Shown piece after piece: positions 34,078 to 39,044 of a stretch of DNA of 39,044 nt. Made by a program: the position numbers and the translations under genes. This DNA comes from Candidatus Neomarinimicrobiota bacterium (GTDB taxonomy: Bacteria; Fidelibacterota; Fidelibacteria; Fidelibacterales; Fidelibacteraceae). A model generated the notes under the pieces. That model searched no databases. It was given only the letters and a program-made list of their open reading frames with translations, and had not been told where the DNA came from. The first letter of the stretch is position 1. Each line of letters starts with the position of its first letter. Where the stretch lies: the NCBI GenBank assembly GCA_021157965.1, contig JAGGVO010000055.1:1-39044 (forward strand). Direction: 5' to 3'.

Positions 34078-34530
34078 ATGAAACTATGCGAGGTATGTGG
34101 TAATCCTATTCCGGATCATTATCACCGGTGTCCTTATTGTGAGTGTATCCAATCCGGAAATTCGCGGGCCCGAAGCAGGGAAATAATCCGTACGATCAAT
34201 CTTGAAGAGGGTATGCCGACCGTGGAGGAGTCCCTGATCAAGCTGGAACGGGAGCTGAATTATGCCATCAGTGCCGGTGTCTGCCTGGCCCGAATCATTC
34301 ACGGATATGGTTCGTCCGGGGTTGGCGGGGATATCCGAAATGCCTGTCACCGGTATCTCCGGGAAGCTTACCAGAAAGGGAGAATCAGGGGCTTCATTCC
34401 CGGTGAATTATTGAGAATTTCCACAAAGCAGGGACATATCCTCCTAACCCGGTATCCGGAACTGAAAAACGACGAGAAAAACCGCGGGATCACCATCATT
34501 GAATTATCACACAGCAAAGGGATTACATGA
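34078..34530 (+). CDS. Zinc-ribbon plus Smr-domain protein
   Basis: A 150-residue protein. An N-terminal zinc ribbon (Cys4, Cys7, Cys18, Cys21) leads to an Smr domain (about 39-115). The core reads RIIHGYGSSGVGGDI, the conserved HGxG loop of the MutS2-C-terminal/Smr nicking or RNA-binding fold. The ribosome site is weak. Its stop overlaps the CPBP gene by ATGA. Stand-alone Smr proteins in bacteria act in DNA processing or in rescue of collided ribosomes; the zinc ribbon suggests nucleic-acid or ribosome contact. The precise role is unknown. Confidence 0.85.
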   Translation: MKLCEVCGNPIPDHYHRCPYCECIQSGNSRARSREIIRTINLEEGMPTVEESLIKLERELNYAISAGVCLARIIHGYGSSGVGGDIRNACHRYLREAYQKGRIRGFIPGELLRISTKQGHILLTRYPELKNDEKNRGITIIELSHSKGIT

Positions 34531-35348
34531 CAAATAGTCACTGCAATTCGAAACAAACCCTGATCTCTTTTTTTATCATCACCTTCCTCTTTTCATGGTC
34601 CTTCTGGCTGATTGCCGTCCTGGCATCTTTTGGTTTTTTCGCACTTCCTGTTAATAAAATCATTCTCGTGGGGATCGGTGCCCACGGGCCTCTGGTCTCT
34701 GCCTTATGGCTGACCGGGAGAAAAGACGGGTGGACCGGCATAAAAAGACTCCTCCGCTCCGGTTTTAATCTTCGCCTGTCCCTGTATCACTGGTTACTGA
34801 TCCTCCTTCTGCCAGTAGTTCTGGCCGGACTTTCTGTTCGGTTAAACATGATGCTGTCCTCGTTTCGTCCTGATGTAACCCTTTTAAACAGCCCGCTTAC
34901 TATTCTTCCGGTTTTTCTCTTTATGTTTTTCCTCGGAGGCTCCGTCCAGGAAGAATTCGGCTGGCGGGGATTTGCCCTCCCCCGGCTTCTGAAAAAATGG
35001 AGCCCGATATGGGCAGGTTTGATTCTGGGACTAATATGGGGAATCTGGCATTTTCCCCTGTTTTATATTTCCACCCTGAGCCAGTCATACATGAATTTTG
35101 GACTTTTCATCATACTGACCTTGTGTTTCAGTCTTCTCATAACTCATTTTTATCTTCAGTCAAATAAGAACTTATTTACAGCCTTGCTGTTCCATACGGC
35201 GGTGAATACATCCTTATCCCTCTTCCCGCCCATCGAACAAAATTCCGGCGGAAACCAGCAGGCTTTCACGTTCATGACACTTTTTTACATATTTGTCACG
35301 GCTGTTGTTATCCTAAAAGAACGAAAAACTCTTTTCCAATCAAGCTAA
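34527..35348 (+). CDS. CPBP-family intramembrane glutamic endopeptidase
   Basis: A 273-residue multi-pass membrane protein of the CAAX-protease/bacteriocin-processing (CPBP) group. Active-site motifs are intact: EEFGWRGF (Glu142, Glu143, Arg147), WGIWHFP (His175) and LLFHTAVN (His223). About eight transmembrane helices surround them. Roles in the family include prenyl-protein cleavage and peptide immunity; the substrate is unknown. It is translationally coupled to the Smr gene. Bases 35123-35222, which carry His223, recur almost exactly at 38816-38915. Confidence 0.92.
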   Translation: MTNSHCNSKQTLISFFIITFLFSWSFWLIAVLASFGFFALPVNKIILVGIGAHGPLVSALWLTGRKDGWTGIKRLLRSGFNLRLSLYHWLLILLLPVVLAGLSVRLNMMLSSFRPDVTLLNSPLTILPVFLFMFFLGGSVQEEFGWRGFALPRLLKKWSPIWAGLILGLIWGIWHFPLFYISTLSQSYMNFGLFIILTLCFSLLITHFYLQSNKNLFTALLFHTAVNTSLSLFPPIEQNSGGNQQAFTFMTLFYIFVTAVVILKERKTLFQSS

Positions 35349-35866
35349 AAAGTATGATGAAAAACCATGTACCGAAGGAAGATACACGGGTAAAATATGA
35401 CTTTAGCGAAAAAAATACTATTTGCAGCTCTTATTTACTGAGTGAATTGTTTGAATTTCTTTTGAGGATTCTATTTTACCAGGATCATTTTATGTTTATC
35501 AATCACTTTCCCGTCTGCTTTCAGGATGTACGTATACACACCCGAGGCAAGGGATTCTCCGCTAAAGCGCACCGTATGGATTCCCGGTCGCGGACCGGGG
35601 TGGATATCTGATTCCCCGGTGTGTTATAACACCGTTAATTCCACAAAAGCCTGATGAAACAGGGTGTACTTAATCGTCGTCGAGGCATTGAAAGGATTGG
35701 GATAATTCCGGGAAAGAGTGAACTGCTCCGGATATGTGTCGGGATCCAGACTGTTACCGGTACCGACATAAATTACAGCTCACAATAAATCAGGATAATA
35801 TCTGAATAACAACTGAATGCCCTGCGAACAGTTTTTTTAGCCGTTGAAACAATTATTATTTTCGTG
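35349..35866. other. Intergenic region holding a decayed secretion-tail remnant
   Basis: This 518-base region lies between the CPBP gene (+) and the second histidine kinase (-). It contains the pseudogene at 35471-35779. The rest (35354-35470 and 35780-35866) is AT-rich and shows no gene; the apparent 85-residue plus-strand frame at 35354-35611 overlaps the remnant and looks random. Confidence 0.75.
35471..35779 (-). pseudogene. Remnant of a type IX-secreted protein: C-terminal FlgD-like tail only
   Basis: Translation of the minus strand gives YPEQFTLSRNYPNPFNASTT and IKYTLFHQAFVELTV, then an in-frame TAA at 35624-35626. The expected next motif, YNTPGNQISTPVRDRE, is in the +1 frame. The original frame returns near 35585 with PGIHTVRFSGESLASGVYTY and ends DKHKMILVK plus stop at 35471. 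Two compensating one-base indels therefore break the tail. Upstream only about 17 residues remain before a stop, so the whole functional body of the protein is lost. Confidence 0.85.
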
Positions 35867-38110
35867 TTATTCTTCTTCACTCTTACTCACTGGAAATACA
35901 ATTTGAAAACGGCTTCCATTTTGACGATGCACAGTTAGAACACCATCAATTTGTTTAGTTAATATTGTAATCAATTGAAGTCCCATGGAATCCGGATTGG
36001 TGAAATCAATCTTGCCGGGCAGTCCTTTGCCATCGTCTTCCACAATCATTTCGTATTGCTTATTTTTTAACCGGCAAAATGAAATTTTTAATTTGCCCTT
36101 CGAACGCCCCGTCCATGCATGCTTTAATGCGTTGGTTATCAATTCATTCAGAATTAAACCACAGGGTATCGCAATGTTGATATCTATCGAAAGGTCATCA
36201 ACAGATATTTGTTGATCGATTTTCATGGTCGGAGAAGCATAGATACCCATCAGGTATCGGGCAAATGTTTCTATATAATCTTTAATATAAATTTCCGCGT
36301 ACAAATCGGATTGATAGAGCTTTTCATGAACCATGGACATGGCATAAATACGATTTTTACTCTCTTTGAAAGCATCCAGAGCCTGTTGTTTTGTATTGAT
36401 GTGCCTGGCTTGCAAGTTGAGCAGGCTAATTATGATATTCAGGTTATTTTTTACACGGTGGTGAATTTCTTTCAGCAACACTTCTTTTTCTTTAAGGTTC
36501 TTGCGGATTTGGTTTTCCGCCTGCCTGCGTTCGGTGATGTCTTTGACAAATTCAACCACACCGGTTATTTCACCTGAATTCCGATCTTTCATGGGATAAC
36601 TAAAAAGTTCAATATATTCTACAGGCGAACCGGGAAGACCTGGAACAATATCATACTCAGTTTGCCCGGATTTTAAGCAACGACTTGCCGGGCAGGGATC
36701 GCACGGTTTGTCGGAATTATGATAAACCTGATAGCAAAGTTTACCTTCCAACGGCAGGTTTTTCGCATACCACCGCTTCATCACCCCGTTGACAAGCCGA
36801 ATGGTCATGTCCGGATTCAGAACGCTGACGCCGTCTTGAACGCTCTCAATTAAAAGAGTCAGAAATTGTTCATTTTTCTGAAGATCTGTTTTTGTTTGTT
36901 TAAGTTCATTGATTTTTTGTTGCAACTCCCGCGTCCGTTCCATCACTAAACCTTCTAACAATAGATTCGTTTTTTTCTTTACCCAATAGCGATAATAAAT
37001 AAAAAAAGCAATTATCAGAATAATCAATAAACCTATGATAAGCCGCAATCTCAATGACCGCGCTTTTTCCAACTGCAGCTTATAGGTTTGATTTTCTATT
37101 TCCTTTTTCTCGGTTTCATATTTTATTTGCATTTCTGTGATTTTTTCGAAGAGTTCTTCAGAAAAGAGATTTTTCGTTAATTCAGCATAATCTCTCTGAT
37201 ATTTGAGTGCCTTTTGATAATCTCCTTTTAATTCGTAATACAATGAAAAATTATACAAATTATCTCTAATCAGTCCTTTATTTTCAAGATATTTTGCTAA
37301 TTTTTGAGATTCCAGAATATATGGATAGGCTTTTTCCGGCTCTTTGTTTAATAGAAAATATTCGGCAATATTATAGGTGATAAGAGCAATTTCCCACTTA
37401 TCACCAAGTTCCCGAACAATCTGCAATGATTTCAAGCGATATTCCAAAACGCGGTTTACTTCACCAGACTCTAGATATACGTTTCCGATGTTATTATATA
37501 ACTGGGAAATACCCATTTTGTCATTGATTTCATTGCTAATTTTCAAAGCCTTGAAATAATAATCCAATGCTTTATCATATTTTCCCATTTTACTCATTAC
37601 ATTCCCGATTGTGTTCAGTGCCTGAGAAATATTTTTTTTATCACCGATTTGAGATCTCAAGTTTAAATTCTTCTGAAAATATTCCAGCGCTTTATCAAAA
37701 TTGTTAAGGTAGAAATTTGCCTGACCGATATTTAAATAAGAATCTGCAATTCCGCTTTTATCATCGATTTGTTCCATGATTTTTAAAGCCTTCAGGAAAT
37801 AATCCATGGATTTAGGGCTGTCGCCCAGATTATTATAAGCAACTCCCAGATGATTGAAAGCATCGGCTTTGGATTTATAATCATGGAATTCTTCCGATAA
37901 ATCAACAGCCTGTTCCGCAAACGCAATTCTCTCATTGGGCGTTAATTCCCAGTAGGCTCCCGCCAACTTATTTAATACAACGATTTTCTCCTGATCGGAC
38001 AAACTTTCCAACCGGTTTTTCAACGAATCTATCTCGCCACTGTAAGCTGGAAACACGCCCAAACTTATAAGAATAATTATAAATATAAAGGCCTCTTTTC
38101 TAATATTCAT
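35867..38110 (-). CDS. TPR-repeat sensor histidine kinase with PAS domain, HisKA_2 type (orphan)
   Basis: A 747-residue membrane kinase. A signal/anchor (about 5-22) leads to a periplasmic array of about six to seven TPR repeats (to about 330), a transmembrane helix (about 360-380) and a coiled coil. A PAS domain (about 410-530) follows, with a Cys-rich insert (CYQVYHNSDKPCDPCPASRC), then HHRVKNNL and a complete ATPase domain (ELITNALKHAW, DDGKGLPG, MGLQLITIL). AGGAGG five bases upstream fixes ATG 38110; the frame extends to 38155. It resembles the kinase at 24918 without its G1-box defect. No response regulator is nearby. Confidence 0.9.
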   Translation of the reverse strand: MNIRKEAFIFIIILISLGVFPAYSGEIDSLKNRLESLSDQEKIVVLNKLAGAYWELTPNERIAFAEQAVDLSEEFHDYKSKADAFNHLGVAYNNLGDSPKSMDYFLKALKIMEQIDDKSGIADSYLNIGQANFYLNNFDKALEYFQKNLNLRSQIGDKKNISQALNTIGNVMSKMGKYDKALDYYFKALKISNEINDKMGISQLYNNIGNVYLESGEVNRVLEYRLKSLQIVRELGDKWEIALITYNIAEYFLLNKEPEKAYPYILESQKLAKYLENKGLIRDNLYNFSLYYELKGDYQKALKYQRDYAELTKNLFSEELFEKITEMQIKYETEKKEIENQTYKLQLEKARSLRLRLIIGLLIILIIAFFIYYRYWVKKKTNLLLEGLVMERTRELQQKINELKQTKTDLQKNEQFLTLLIESVQDGVSVLNPDMTIRLVNGVMKRWYAKNLPLEGKLCYQVYHNSDKPCDPCPASRCLKSGQTEYDIVPGLPGSPVEYIELFSYPMKDRNSGEITGVVEFVKDITERRQAENQIRKNLKEKEVLLKEIHHRVKNNLNIIISLLNLQARHINTKQQALDAFKESKNRIYAMSMVHEKLYQSDLYAEIYIKDYIETFARYLMGIYASPTMKIDQQISVDDLSIDINIAIPCGLILNELITNALKHAWTGRSKGKLKISFCRLKNKQYEMIVEDDGKGLPGKIDFTNPDSMGLQLITILTKQIDGVLTVHRQNGSRFQIVFPVSKSEEE

Positions 38111-38782
38111 CTTCCTCCTCGCTATGTACCTCAGCCATTTCAAATTGTCAAACAATGTTGGAAGAGGGTTAAAGTTTGTGGAGACTTACCGGCAGGCCTT
38201 ATATTTTTTAGATGCTTTCTCCATAATTTATACAATTTTTAAACATCGTTAGGGACAGAGCCCGGAAACAAGAATAATTTTCTTACGTCTATCTCTCGTT
38301 CATTGCCTATCATTTTGTAAGTCATCTTTTATTCTTTACATGCTTCCTATACGTTGTGTAAAATAGAAAAAAACTGAATTATTAAAAGCTCTATGCAAAA
38401 AGAATGAAAATTCTTGTCGTAATGCTTCCGTCTCCATTCTATTTTTTTCCGGACAGGCTTTGTTGCGACATTTTCGGTCACAACACAGAGCATTGTGGTC
38501 AGATTTTGCAAAATAAGATACATTGTTTATATCGATTCCCAATCTTCATTTTATTTATTCCTGAATCCAACCGTTAAGCATCACTTTCTTCTGACTCTCG
38601 TTTCCTGCCTCCTTTTATCACTTCACTCAACCCGACAAATACGCAACTCGTGATTTGTGAATCCGGCTTAAGTCAAGTGATATTATAACCTTCCAGAAAA
38701 AGGCTCTCATTTTTCTAATTAACTATATATTGATAGTTTATTTTGATAAATGCAAGAGGGAATATATTATCACTTTTTGGGT

Positions 38783-38811
38783 GGTAGAGTAATTTTTTTT
38801 AAGTAAAAAGG
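38783..38811. repeat. 29-bp unit, copy A (GGTAGAGTAATTTT...GTAAAAAGG)
   Basis: It matches 38920-38948 at 25 of 29 positions. Both begin GGTAG[A/T]GTAATTTT and end GTAAAAAGG. It directly precedes a second GGTAGTGT that is interrupted by the CPBP fragment. Confidence 0.75.
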
Positions 38812-38815
38812 GGTA

Positions 38816-38915
38816 GTGTTTCAGTCTTCTCATAACTCATTTTTATCTTCAGTCAAATAAGAACTTATTTACTGCCTTGCTGTTCCATACGGCGGTGAAT
38901 ACATCCTTATCCCTC
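38816..38915 (+). repeat. 100-bp copy of part of the CPBP protease gene
   Basis: Bases 38816-38915 equal 35123-35222 at 99 of 100 positions with no gaps. The one change (A35180 to T38873) is synonymous in the parent reading frame (Thr). The copy includes the codon for active-site His223 but no start or full domain. GGTAGTGT lies at both edges (38812-38819 and 38920-38927). Confidence 0.95.
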
Positions 38916-38919
38916 ATCC

Positions 38920-38948
38920 GGTAGTGTAATTTTCTTTCTGTAAAAAGG
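38920..38948. repeat. 29-bp unit, copy B (GGTAGTGTAATTTT...GTAAAAAGG)
   Basis: Second copy of the 29-base unit. It starts at the right-hand GGTAGTGT and runs into CTCAAAG. It could be one end of an insertion sequence whose body lies past 39044; the window does not show enough to tell. Confidence 0.7.
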
Positions 38949-39044
38949 CTCAAAGTTTTTCAAATTCAGGTAAAGAACAAATGAAAAACAATGAGCCTGG
39001 AAAAAAGTGATTAAAGAGCTAATGAAACTATTAATTGAATACGG

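Larger units (their letters stand above)
38111..39044. other. Gene-poor AT-rich right end
   Basis: This 934-base stretch has no convincing gene. It must hold the promoter of the kinase at its left. Its far end contains two related 29-base units (38783-38811 and 38920-38948) and the CPBP gene-fragment copy (38816-38915). A short frame at 38336-38542 (-) starts with TTG and has no ribosome site. The last 40 bases may begin a gene that continues past the window. Confidence 0.7.

Noticed and set aside
35354-35611. 85-residue plus-strand ORF after the CPBP gene
   Set aside because: No ribosome site, no domain, and it overlaps the better-supported secretion-tail remnant on the other strand.
38336-38542. 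68-residue minus-strand ORF with four Cys
   Set aside because: TTG start, no ribosome site, no neighbour support; composition matches the AT-rich non-coding surroundings.
39007-39044. Start of a gene running off the window
   Set aside because: A frame beginning GTG at 39007 stays open to the edge, but about 12 codons are too few to support a call.

Overview
The window reads as a chromosomal segment of an uncultured-type bacterium of the FCB (Fibrobacterota-Chlorobiota-Bacteroidota) superphylum, probably near Marinimicrobia, KSB1/Calditrichota or Ignavibacteria. The main clue is the C-terminal secretion tail 'NYPNPFN...' followed by an FlgD-like Ig fold. It is present on three secreted proteins and on one decayed remnant. 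The phylum-level placement is inference; no rRNA, tRNA or type IX secretion component lies in the window.

Left part (1-9.3 kb, + strand). An octamer array precedes a TetR gene that carries its own palindromic operator. Next come a LolA-like periplasmic protein, an outer-membrane barrel protein and an MMPL/RND transporter, together a likely envelope lipid or hydrophobic-compound export operon. A second operon encodes an ECF sigma factor, a membrane anti-sigma candidate and two Spy/CpxP-like periplasmic proteins. It ends at a hairpin terminator and is followed by nadC.

Middle (9.3-24.8 kb). Two tandem paralogous secreted phosphodiester-glycosidase proteins (+) face a PhoH-type PIN/ATPase gene followed by a secreted AGE-fold protein (-). 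An iron-containing alcohol dehydrogenase and a PlpD-like patatin/POTRA/barrel protein (+) follow. A 36-bp minisatellite separates these from the housekeeping operon trpS-scpA-scpB-rluB (-).

Right part (24.9-39 kb). It holds an orphan TPR/HisKA_2 histidine kinase and a leftward cluster of NagX-like membrane protein, NamZ (exo-muramidase), rsgA, a small membrane protein, a YbjQ-like protein and a nitrilase-fold amidase. Then come a transporter/P-loop protein pair, a zinc-ribbon Smr protein with a CPBP protease, and a second orphan TPR/PAS/HisKA_2 kinase. The last 0.9 kb has no convincing gene but holds a 100-bp near-perfect copy of part of the CPBP gene.

The least ordinary signals are outside the genes: many intergenic spaces carry degenerate tandem heptamers whose sequence differs from locus to locus; a 48-bp REP-like stem-loop occurs twice; the CPBP gene fragment at 38.8 kb is flanked by an 8-bp direct repeat; and a frameshifted secretion-tail remnant lies at 35.5 kb.
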